The notes beneath the pieces are model-generated. The model was given only the letters and a program-made list of their open reading frames with translations. It was not told where the DNA came from and searched no databases. A DNA stretch of 64,000 nucleotides, taken from the NCBI GenBank assembly GCA_964526645.1, contig CAZGJN010000008.1:1-64000 (forward strand). The letters run 5' to 3'. Shown here one piece after another: positions 1-8,315 of this stretch. The stretch comes from JADJNW01 sp964526645. GTDB taxonomy: Bacteria; Bacteroidota; Bacteroidia; Chitinophagales; Saprospiraceae. The position numbers were made by a program, and so were the translations under genes. Position 1 is the first letter of the stretch; every line of letters starts with the position of its first letter.

Positions 1-959
1 TGCACTACTGGAAACCCTGGAACATGAACGATGAATTCAGCGATTACGAAAAGAACGTCGGGCGCTACATGAATGAATACGGCTTCCAGTCTTTCCCGGA
101 AATGACGACCATCAAGCAATTCTCCACGCCTGCCGATTGGTCGTTCGACAGCGAGGTGATGAAAAAGCATCAAAAAAGTTACATCGGAAACGGGCGCATT
201 GGAAAATTTGTAGATAGGCACTATGCAAAACCTACTGATTTTGAGGATTTTGTTTATAAAAGCCAGCTTGTACAAGCCGAAGGCATCCGCGCTGCCATCC
301 GCGCACACCGCCGCGCCATGCCACGCTGCATGGGTACGGTGTATTGGCAGTTGGACGATTGTTGGCCCGCGCCTTCGTGGTCAAGCATTGACTATTACGG
401 TCGCTGGAAAGCCCTGCACTATGCCTTAAAGGAATTGTACGCCGATCAGTTGATCGTACCCTGGGAAGCCAATGGTTATCTGCATATTCAAGTGGTGAAC
501 GACCACTTGGATACCCTGCCAGTGCGTTTGTGGGTCGTATCTCAGCACCTTAATGGGCGCGAATTGTACCGCTTAGAAAAGAACGTCACGCTTGCCGCGA
601 ATGCCTCACAGCTTTATGCCCTGATCCCCATAGAATCCCTTTTGCAAAATGCAGAAAAAGAGGAAACTGTCGTTCACATCCGCTTGGCGCAAGGGGATGC
701 TGCGCTTGCCGAAACCTTGCATTACTTCACCTTGCCAAAAAATCTGGCGTTGAAAACCCCAGAAATACAAATGAAAATAAACGAAGAAGCCAAGACGCTT
801 ACCCTTCGCGCCAAAACCCTGGTGAAAGGCTTGTACTTATTCACCGAAAATGATGTTCGGTTTGAAAATAATTATTTTGATCTTCTACCAAACGAGACGG
901 TGACGATAGCATATCAGGGAGAACTGAGTAAGGAAGGGCTAAAGTGGCGGCATTTGTGA
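1..959 (+). CDS. Beta-mannosidase, glycoside hydrolase family 2 (5' truncated)
   Basis: The reading frame is open from the left edge (first full codon at base 3), so this is the last ~318 residues of a longer gene. GH2 beta-mannosidases hydrolyse terminal beta-D-mannose from mannans and N-glycan-derived oligosaccharides. Visible family features are the HYWKPWN stretch before the first in-window methionine, NVGRYMNEYGFQSFPE around the catalytic-nucleophile region, and the downstream GTVYWQLDDCWPAPSWSSIDYYGRWK block; the last ~170 residues form the C-terminal beta-sandwich. ATG 24 is only an internal methionine. The signal peptide, if any, lies outside the window. The gene converges on the neighbouring BNR gene across a hairpin. 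The family call is firm; the exact substrate is inferred. Confidence 0.88.
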   Translation, partial: HYWKPWNMNDEFSDYEKNVGRYMNEYGFQSFPEMTTIKQFSTPADWSFDSEVMKKHQKSYIGNGRIGKFVDRHYAKPTDFEDFVYKSQLVQAEGIRAAIRAHRRAMPRCMGTVYWQLDDCWPAPSWSSIDYYGRWKALHYALKELYADQLIVPWEANGYLHIQVVNDHLDTLPVRLWVVSQHLNGRELYRLEKNVTLAANASQLYALIPIESLLQNAEKEETVVHIRLAQGDAALAETLHYFTLPKNLALKTPEIQMKINEEAKTLTLRAKTLVKGLYLFTENDVRFENNYFDLLPNETVTIAYQGELSKEGLKWRHL

Positions 960-964
960 TAGAT

Positions 965-1001
965 GGTGTCATCTGATGATTCCTGACCAACAGATGACAC
1001 C
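965..1001. terminator. Hairpin between convergent genes
   Basis: A perfect 11-bp inverted repeat (965-975 with 991-1001, arm GGTGTCATCTG) encloses a 15-nt loop. It sits in the 54-bp gap between two convergent stop codons, so it could end transcription from both sides. There is no long T-run on either side, so strict rho-independence is uncertain. Confidence 0.55.
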
Positions 1002-1013
1002 CAACAAAATCTT

Positions 1014-4000
1014 TTATCGGTTTATCCGCAACGCACCAATACCCGCTGCCCATAGTTTTTGGTTTAAATCAGGAATCGCTGTATTTAAGATAGCTTCGCC
1101 TGTTTGTTTTAATTTTGACCACTCAGCGTTAAGCTCGGCGAGGCGGTCGCGCATCGCCTGGTTCACACGAGGGATGCTACTTTCTGCTTGATTGATAACG
1201 AATAAATAATTGGCAGTGAACTTATTGGGATAATTTTCCACATCGTCATAGGCTTTGGATTTTCGCTGTATCATATCTTCATCCCAGGTTTTCATTTTGG
1301 CAATCAATTCCTGCACTTCTTTTTTCAAGCCTTCCATTCCTTTGGTATCCAATTCAGTAAGAATACCGCTAAGTTGCTGTTGCAGTTGAAGCATGTCGTT
1401 CACCATTTGGTGCATAGTATTGAGTTCTTGTTCAGCGGCGGACATAAATTGATGATAATCAGCATAATCAGTCGCATTCAGTTTGTACAAAGGATTCGGC
1501 AGGATATTAAAAGTTGTTTCCAAGGTCTGTTTGCCGAGGTTTAATTGTAAAGTATAAGCGCCAGGTACTGCCTTATGCCCTTCGAAGCTCCCTTCGATGT
1601 AGGCAGTGGGTGCGCCGATCATGGTTGGATAGCGCATATCCCACACGAAGCGATTTAAGCCTTTTTTCTTGGAAATCAAAGGCGCTGGGGATGGCCCCCC
1701 CGGGTAAGATTGAAAATTTTTATCAGCTTTGGAACTCAATCGCCTCACTATGAGACCCTTTGCATCCGTAATCGTCATTTCAATATCGGTAGAATCCAGC
1801 GCCTGTGGCAGGTAGTAATAAATCACTATACCGTTGGCAGGGTTTACGCCGCGCAGGGTGTTCGTACCGTCAAAATTTTCGTTGTTATCATTTAGTTCGC
1901 TGCCGTGATTAGAGAGCATGGCATCCGTTGGTTGGTATAAAACGGGCTGGTCTTTAGGCTCTTTGTACTGTCGTAGCAATTCTATGTCATCTAAAATCCA
2001 AAAAGCACGACCAGATGTAGCTACAATTAAATCATCGTGTTTTATCATCAAATCCTGAATAGGGGTAATGGGCAGGTTCAAATTAAACAATTCCCAATTT
2101 TTGCCGCCATTCCAGGAAAGATACAAGCCCGTTTCTGTACCAGCAAACAGTAAATCCTTGCGTTTGGTATCTTCGCGCACCACGCGGGTGTAAGCGCCGT
2201 AGGGGATGTTGCCGGTGATGTCCGTCCAGGTTTTGCCATAATCCGTAGTTTTTAGCAGTTTGGGGGCATGGTCGTTGAATTTGTAGCGTGTGGTAGCGAT
2301 GTAAGCCGTAGCTGGGTCATGTGGCGAAATATCAATAGCATTGACCAAGCATTCCTGAAGATTTTTGGGTGTTACGTTCGTCCAGGTATTGCCGCCGTCG
2401 CGGGTGACTTGCACATAGCCATCGTCCGTGCCTACCCAAATCACGCCTTTTTCCTGCGGGGATTCGATAACATAAGCGATTGTGCCATAATTTTCAGCAC
2501 CCACCGCTTCATTAGTGTAAGGGCCGCCACCTTTGCCTTGCTTGTTTTTTTCATTTCGAGTCAGATCAGGAGAAGCCTCTTCCCAGGTTTTGCCCAGGTC
2601 TCTGGTTCTGAGCAATACTTGTGCGCCATGATAAAAAGTGTTGGGTTCGTGTTGCGACCAAATAATCGGCGCATTCCAATTGAAGCGGTATTTCATATCG
2701 CTGGCATCCCGCCCCAGGTATTGAATTGGCGCTGCCATAATGTTAGTGCTGGCTGCAGCTTTGTTATCCAACACTTCAATCGTACCGAGATAGCTACCGC
2801 CCATTACCAAGCTCGGATCATCGGGATTAAAAGCCAGAAAGGCACTCTCACCACCAGCAGAAGCTTCCCAACTCTTGCTACTAATGCCAAAAGAGCCCAA
2901 TTCCCAGCTTGCGATGGAAATAGAGGTATTGTCTTGCTGTCCGCCATAAATACGATATGGAAACTGATTGTCCACATTGATGCGATAGAACTGGCCAGTG
3001 GGCATATTGTCCTGCGGCGACCAGGAGGCACCGTAGTTGAAGCTAATGGCAGCGCCGCCATCGTTGGCGATGCAGAGATTTTTGGGATTATCCGGGTTAA
3101 TCCAGAGGTCGTGGTAATCCCCGTGCGTACCGCTTAGCGTTTCCCAGCTTTTGCCACCGTCAATCGAGCGTAGCGCGGGTGCACTCAGCACATAAACCGT
3201 ATTTTCATCCTTCGGATCTACGAATAGTTCGATGTAATACCAGGCGCGTTGTATCAGGCGATGGTCAGGGCTGATACGACTCCAGGACTTGCCCGCGTTG
3301 TGAGAAACGAACAAGCCGCCCTTTTCCTGTTCGGAATCACTTTCAATCAAGGCATACACCTTTTGTGAATTAGAAGGGCACACGGCAATCGCCATTTTAC
3401 CTTTTTCCTTGGGCAATCCTTCTGTCATTTCCGTCCAGCTTGCGCCGCCATCCATCGTTTTGTACAAACCACTTCCCGCCCCGCCGCTGATGACTTTCCA
3501 GGGCAGGCGCTGGTGTTCCCACATTGCTGCATACAAAATATTTGGATCGGAGGCATCCATGGATAATTCCGCGCAGCCTGTGCGGTCGTCTTTGTACAAA
3601 ATTTTATTCCAGGTTGAGCCGCCATCGGTGGATTTAAAAATGCCTCGTTCTTTGTTATTACCATTCAATTGCCCTTGTGCAGCAACGTACAACACATCTG
3701 GATTTTTCGGATGGATGATGATTCTGGCAATGTGTTGTGTTTCTTTCAATCCCATGTATTTCCAGGTCTTACCAGCATCGGTGGATTTATACACCCCATC
3801 GCCGTAGGAAGTCATCACGCCGCGGGGTGCGTGCTCGCCCATGCCCACGTACACCACGTTGGGATCGCTGGCGGAGACCGCTACAGCGCCCACAGAGCCA
3901 GTTTTAAAAAAGCCATCGGAGATATTTTTCCAGGTATGCCCGGCATCTTGGGTTTTCCAGAGCCCGCCGCCTGTGGTACCCATGTAGTAGGTAAGCGGAT

Positions 4001-4184
4001 CGCCAATCACACCCGAAGCACAGACTGACCTGCCGCCTCGGAAGGGACCGATATTGCGATATTTTAAAGGTTTGAAAACATCCGATAGCTCGGCTTTCGG
4101 AGTAGCTGTTTCTTTTGTTGGCTGTGCCAAAAGAGTAAAGGCAGGGCAGCACAACAGTAGGATCCATAGGTGTATTCGTCCCAT
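1014..4184 (-). CDS. Secreted BNR/sortilin-like (VPS10-type) beta-propeller protein
   Basis: This 1056-residue protein has a signal peptide (MGRIHLWILLLCCPAFTLLAQ). Many BNR/Asp-box repeats of the S-T-D-G-G-x-T-W type follow (for example KSTDAGKTWKYM, KSTDGGSTWNKI, RSIDGGKSWETL, VTRDGGNTWTNV), enough for two sortilin-like propellers over residues ~40-750. The C-terminal ~300 residues include a beta-sandwich and a helical stretch rich in Q, E and K. Such proteins are often annotated as glycosyl hydrolases, but the propeller alone does not prove an enzyme. The frame is open upstream to 4361; ATG 4184 was chosen because it begins the signal peptide. No T9SS sorting domain is visible. The family is clear and the function is unknown. 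Confidence 0.85.
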   Translation of the reverse strand: MGRIHLWILLLCCPAFTLLAQPTKETATPKAELSDVFKPLKYRNIGPFRGGRSVCASGVIGDPLTYYMGTTGGGLWKTQDAGHTWKNISDGFFKTGSVGAVAVSASDPNVVYVGMGEHAPRGVMTSYGDGVYKSTDAGKTWKYMGLKETQHIARIIIHPKNPDVLYVAAQGQLNGNNKERGIFKSTDGGSTWNKILYKDDRTGCAELSMDASDPNILYAAMWEHQRLPWKVISGGAGSGLYKTMDGGASWTEMTEGLPKEKGKMAIAVCPSNSQKVYALIESDSEQEKGGLFVSHNAGKSWSRISPDHRLIQRAWYYIELFVDPKDENTVYVLSAPALRSIDGGKSWETLSGTHGDYHDLWINPDNPKNLCIANDGGAAISFNYGASWSPQDNMPTGQFYRINVDNQFPYRIYGGQQDNTSISIASWELGSFGISSKSWEASAGGESAFLAFNPDDPSLVMGGSYLGTIEVLDNKAAASTNIMAAPIQYLGRDASDMKYRFNWNAPIIWSQHEPNTFYHGAQVLLRTRDLGKTWEEASPDLTRNEKNKQGKGGGPYTNEAVGAENYGTIAYVIESPQEKGVIWVGTDDGYVQVTRDGGNTWTNVTPKNLQECLVNAIDISPHDPATAYIATTRYKFNDHAPKLLKTTDYGKTWTDITGNIPYGAYTRVVREDTKRKDLLFAGTETGLYLSWNGGKNWELFNLNLPITPIQDLMIKHDDLIVATSGRAFWILDDIELLRQYKEPKDQPVLYQPTDAMLSNHGSELNDNNENFDGTNTLRGVNPANGIVIYYYLPQALDSTDIEMTITDAKGLIVRRLSSKADKNFQSYPGGPSPAPLISKKKGLNRFVWDMRYPTMIGAPTAYIEGSFEGHKAVPGAYTLQLNLGKQTLETTFNILPNPLYKLNATDYADYHQFMSAAEQELNTMHQMVNDMLQLQQQLSGILTELDTKGMEGLKKEVQELIAKMKTWDEDMIQRKSKAYDDVENYPNKFTANYLFVINQAESSIPRVNQAMRDRLAELNAEWSKLKQTGEAILNTAIPDLNQKLWAAGIGALRINR

Positions 4185-4649
4185 GTTGTTGTTTTTGGGG
4201 TTAAAATAATAATAATTTGCAGAACATGGTCTGCTTGCCTCCCAATAAGATTTTTTATTTGAGAAACGTTTACAAACAATTTTCTTGCTTTTGCCAAAAG
4301 GAATTACTACATTTGGGAAAATTTTGAAATAAAGCATTACTACAATAACCCCGAATAACAAACGTAACGAGACTAAATGAACGATAGCTTACCGAAACCT
4401 TTCCGATCATTCGATGATTCATCGAAAATATTTCCGCAAGTTAAACTGATGTTTTACGGCTGGATTCACTTATTTCAGTGTATGTGATTGAATCCAATAG
4501 AAAACCAAATGAGACAGGCTCACTTCATTGCCGTATAAACAGCTATTGCAAAGTCTGAAGGATTTCCAGCGGGCTTATCCATCCATTTGATCCAGTATCA
4601 TATTGGTTTTTCTATCAAATTTATTTTTTAACCCTAAATTACTATTAAG
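4185..4649. other. Divergent intergenic region, 465 bp
   Basis: This gap lies between two divergently transcribed secreted-protein genes, so it should hold both promoters. No full TTTG/TAnnTTTG pair was found for either gene. A 7-bp inverted repeat (4462-4468 with 4489-4495, arm GGATTCA) is the only clear structure. No RNA gene was recognised. Confidence 0.4.
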
Positions 4650-7600
4650 ATGAAAATTTTTTCATTGTTGAGTACAGGCAACAAGAAACTCAGGTACGCC
4701 CTTTTTGTACCGATTTTTTTGTGTAGCGTATGGCAGGTGAACGGGCAGCAATCGCCGTTTATTTACTTTGAAACTTTCGACCAATCGGGCGTGGGCGTGA
4801 GAGGCGCTTGCAGGAGCACTACGCCAGATTCTTGCAAAGTATTTACTTTACCGCAAAACGAGCAGTGGCGACTTACAGGCGATTTTAATGGTTTGACCGA
4901 CAGTAGTTTTATTTTGACTTTTGGAGGCGAATTTGTAGAAGCGGAATTAGTGGCAGGCAATTTGAATACACCGGTGTGCTTTGAATCCAGGGCAATAGAC
5001 ATCAGCCAGTTTCGCTCCGTGGGCTTTTCGCTTACGCTTCGGCAGCTTTTTAGCCGAGACAGAAGTCCGGATGAAATCGAAAACAACACCATCATCGAAG
5101 ATATTCTGGAGGAGGATGATTATGTGGATGTATTTTTTGTATTGGATGGCGATACCACTTTGGTGCGAGATAGCGGCGCTGCACACACGATTGTCAATGA
5201 CTTTGGTGCCAGAACGATAGCCTTTAATGGCATCAGCGGGCGTTCTTTACAAATTTTGGTCTGCTTCCTCAATAATGCTACCAACGAGTTGGTTGCACTG
5301 GATAACTTGGCGGTACAAAGAGAAGTCGCGAATCCCGACTTGAACCCGGAGTGCCCACTGCGAGCTGTTTTGATCCTGGATGAATCGGGCTCGATTGGCG
5401 GTTCTGCAAATAATGTGCGCAATGGTGCGCAGGCTTTTGTGGATGCTTTGACGGCTTCTTCTTTTATAGGTAGCGAACCAGAGCTTGCTGTTATTGAATT
5501 TGCTACAGATGCCACGATTGTATTGGGCGGTGGCTATAATACCGTTGATCCAGGTGGAACTTTCGCTGCCAATTTTAATACTTATGCCTTTGGCGGAGGG
5601 TACACACCAGCAGGGGCTACCAGTTGGTTTGATGCGTTGGATGAAGCCAACACCCTTTCACCTGCGCCTGACCTGGTCATCTTTTTTACAGATGGTGATC
5701 CAAACGTTGATGGGGGGCTGGCTACAGCGACTGCGGAAGCTAATACGTTGAAAGCTGCTGGTGCTCATATTTATGTAGTCGGTGTAGGTGCTGCTGGTGC
5801 CTTTATTGGCAACATTCAGTCCGTTTCGGGTACGGATGAAGACTTTCCCCCAGCGGGCAACCCACCTCCTTTTGAACAAGCAGATTATACCCTTACGACT
5901 TTTGCGGGCTTGCAGCAAATTTTCTCCGATATTCCTAAAGAAGTCTGCAATACCGAATTGCAAATCACAAAAAAAATCTCTGACAATCAATTTTGTCCAC
6001 CGGATACCGCTATTTTCACTATCACCGTCACGGATGTAGTGGATGGCATACCAGCAGCTGCGGTGAAGGTTACGGATGTAATCAACAACGGCTATACTTA
6101 CCTCAGCGACGATGGCGGCCTTGCTACGACTTTTGCTTTAGGCACTCTAACCTGGGATATCGGTACAATCGCAGATGGCGGCACGGTTACGCTTCAGATT
6201 ACAGTGGCAGTAAACGCAGACCCTGCCAACCACAGCAATACCGCTACCGCTACCGCTGCGAATGCCCTGGATGTAAGTGCCAGCATTTTCGACAATGATA
6301 TTTCCATCGCTTGTACGGAATTGGAAGTGATCAAATCCATCAATAGCATGGAGTTTTGTGCACCAGACACGGCTATTTTTACTATTGTAATCAATGATCT
6401 TCCAGACCCGGCTAACCTCGATGCTGAAAATGTAGTACTGACCGATGTTATCCAAAATGGCTATACTTACATCAGTAATGACCAGGGCGCAAGTTTTGCC
6501 GCCAGTACACTCACTTGGAACGTAGGTACGATTCCTAATGGCGGTGCTGTACAAATTCAGATTACAGTGGCTGTCAATGACGAACCCGCCAACCACAGCA
6601 ATACTGCTACGGCTACGGCAGATAATGCTGCTGCGCCTGCCAGTGCTACAATTGCAGATGCGGATATCATTGTCGGTTGTACCGAATTAGAAGTCATTAA
6701 AAAAATCAATCGGGAGGAATTCTGCCCACCTGCGGAAGCTGTTTTTACTATTACGGTGAAAGACCTTACCGATCCAAACAACCTGGATGCCAAAGAAGTC
6801 GTACTCAGGGATGTGATCCTGGATGGTTATACCTATGTGAGCAACGATCAGGGTGCTTCTTTTGATCCATTAACCAATACCTTAACCTGGAATATCGGCA
6901 CGATCCCAGATCAGACTTCTGTGCAAATTAAAATCACGGTATCCGTCAACCCAGAACCGGCAGATCACGCCAACTGGGCAATCGCCAGCGCTGATAATGC
7001 CCTGGAAGAGGAGATGGATGGTTTTTCGGGGGGTACGATTGCTGTAAGATGCTGCCCAACCTCAGGCGCTGGACGCATTGGCTATAACCAAAAGTTGTGT
7101 GGACCAGGTAATGACCCTGCACCCCTTGTGAGCCTGGAAGATGCCACCATAGCAGAACCTGGCGAAACGCTGGAGTACATGTGGATGCAAAGTACCGACA
7201 AAGTGCATTGGATGCCCATTCCTGGCTCAAATCAGCCGTCTTACGATCCGGGTCCGCTCAAAGAAACCACTTATTTCGTGAGGTGTGTGCGTAGCAAGGA
7301 CGAATGCCTTCCAGTAGAATCCAATACAATCAAAATTGAAGTGGGAATCATCGGTAAAATTATCGAACCGAGTGCAGGCATGATTTGTGGAGAGGAAGTG
7401 ATTACCTTCACTACGACGCAAATCGCAGGGATTAAAAATCATGAATATGTATGGGATTTTGGAGCAGGAGAAAGTCCTCAATATTTGAAGGGGCATACCG
7501 TTCAGCATGATTTTGATGGCTATGGTGTAAAAACAGTTCAGCTGCGCGTCGTTTCTGAAAAATGTACATCAAGTGATCAAGTGACGCTTTTTGTAACCAA

Positions 7601-7904
7601 CGCCCCAGGCGTATGCAGTGGGCATTTGAGGGCTACCGGTGAGGTAGGTCAAGCCATCGAAAAATTAAGCGTTTATCCCAACCCTACCACAGGAGAACTA
7701 ATGGTAACATTACCTTCCGCAGCAACGACTGCTGGCGAGTTGCAAGTACTGGGATTGGATGGCAAATTACTCCTGTCTCAAAAGTTTGGCGAAGGAGCTT
7801 CGACCGAAACAATTGATTTATCTAACTATCCATCTGGTATCTATTTTATTAAATTTCAAAACGCAGGAGGCACGATCTTTTTTGAAAAAGTGATCCGACA
7901 ATAA
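4650..7904 (+). CDS. Large T9SS-secreted protein: vWA domain, three DUF11 repeats, PKD-like domain, sorting domain
   Basis: This is a 1084-residue surface or secreted protein, probably an adhesin or matrix component. The order is: signal peptide to about residue 33; N-terminal beta-rich region; von Willebrand factor A domain ~236-430 with a MIDAS motif DESGS (244-248) and FFTDGDPN; three DUF11-type repeats (~435-553, 555-674, 677-797), each opening with a Cys-containing ELxIxKxI segment and carrying NHSNTATA or a relative; an Ig/PKD-like region ~905-985 (VWDFGAG, then YGVKTVQLRV); and a T9SS type A sorting domain from ~1004 (LSVYPNPTTGELMV) to the end. DUF11 repeats can form isopeptide-type surface stalks, so a role in attachment is inferred. 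A terminator follows directly. It is an independent transcription unit. Confidence 0.87.
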   Translation: MKIFSLLSTGNKKLRYALFVPIFLCSVWQVNGQQSPFIYFETFDQSGVGVRGACRSTTPDSCKVFTLPQNEQWRLTGDFNGLTDSSFILTFGGEFVEAELVAGNLNTPVCFESRAIDISQFRSVGFSLTLRQLFSRDRSPDEIENNTIIEDILEEDDYVDVFFVLDGDTTLVRDSGAAHTIVNDFGARTIAFNGISGRSLQILVCFLNNATNELVALDNLAVQREVANPDLNPECPLRAVLILDESGSIGGSANNVRNGAQAFVDALTASSFIGSEPELAVIEFATDATIVLGGGYNTVDPGGTFAANFNTYAFGGGYTPAGATSWFDALDEANTLSPAPDLVIFFTDGDPNVDGGLATATAEANTLKAAGAHIYVVGVGAAGAFIGNIQSVSGTDEDFPPAGNPPPFEQADYTLTTFAGLQQIFSDIPKEVCNTELQITKKISDNQFCPPDTAIFTITVTDVVDGIPAAAVKVTDVINNGYTYLSDDGGLATTFALGTLTWDIGTIADGGTVTLQITVAVNADPANHSNTATATAANALDVSASIFDNDISIACTELEVIKSINSMEFCAPDTAIFTIVINDLPDPANLDAENVVLTDVIQNGYTYISNDQGASFAASTLTWNVGTIPNGGAVQIQITVAVNDEPANHSNTATATADNAAAPASATIADADIIVGCTELEVIKKINREEFCPPAEAVFTITVKDLTDPNNLDAKEVVLRDVILDGYTYVSNDQGASFDPLTNTLTWNIGTIPDQTSVQIKITVSVNPEPADHANWAIASADNALEEEMDGFSGGTIAVRCCPTSGAGRIGYNQKLCGPGNDPAPLVSLEDATIAEPGETLEYMWMQSTDKVHWMPIPGSNQPSYDPGPLKETTYFVRCVRSKDECLPVESNTIKIEVGIIGKIIEPSAGMICGEEVITFTTTQIAGIKNHEYVWDFGAGESPQYLKGHTVQHDFDGYGVKTVQLRVVSEKCTSSDQVTLFVTNAPGVCSGHLRATGEVGQAIEKLSVYPNPTTGELMVTLPSAATTAGELQVLGLDGKLLLSQKFGEGASTETIDLSNYPSGIYFIKFQNAGGTIFFEKVIRQ

Positions 7905-7942
7905 CAAAAGTTGGGAAAGAAAGTAATACCCCTCTTGGCTTT

Positions 7943-7990
7943 AAAAAACGGTGATACTGCATAAGGTGTCGCCGTTTTTTTTGTTTTTTT
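7943..7990 (+). terminator. Rho-independent terminator
   Basis: A 15-bp stem (7943-7957 with 7966-7980, two G-T wobbles) has an 8-nt loop and is followed by a long T-run. It lies 38 bp after the stop codon of the vWA/DUF11 gene. Confidence 0.88.
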
Positions 7991-8029
7991 GATCCCTCCC
8001 AAGGGCTTAGGTTTTTAAATAAAAGGCGA

Positions 8030-8112
8030 TGCGCTGATTTTTTCGATCCCGACAATTATCGGGACAGGTTGCACCAACTCATCTATAATAAAATGAAAAT
8101 CAATCACTTGAA
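8030..8112. repeat. REP-like intergenic element, copy A
   Basis: It shares about 80 bp with 23489-23567: an opening GCTGATTTTT, then a hairpin with arms TCCCGA/TCGGGA, then GACARGTTG, and a closing AATCACTT. In the other copy the stem is TCCTGA/TCAGGA, so one base pair changed on both sides. This is a mobile-type or structured repeat. Confidence 0.6.
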
Positions 8113-8315
8113 ACAAAACGAACGACATCTAAATTAAAACATTTGCTAAATACTGATTGGCTGTTCTTTATAATTACATCAGTACATCAACTACCCCGCA
8201 GGATGCGAGCCTCATCTTCGTCCAATGACGACAATTTCTGTAACTCTTTGGAAGAAGTACGTTCCTATTATTACTTTTGTCTATTCTTATTTTTTTATTT
8301 TAATCTTAAAAGGTC

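Larger units (their letters stand above)
7905..8315. other. Intergenic region, 411 bp, with terminator and a REP-like element
   Basis: It holds the terminator of the upstream gene and one copy of a repeat shared with the region upstream of cydA (~8030-8112). The 200 bp before the next start codon show no recognisable full promoter. Confidence 0.5.

Noticed and set aside
2268..3137. 289-residue plus-strand open frame opposite the BNR gene
   Set aside because: It lies wholly antisense to a clear coding gene with strong repeat motifs and shows no recognisable domain.
4185..4361. N-terminal extension of the BNR protein frame to ATG 4361
   Set aside because: It puts ~59 residues before a clear signal peptide; ATG 4184 begins the signal itself.
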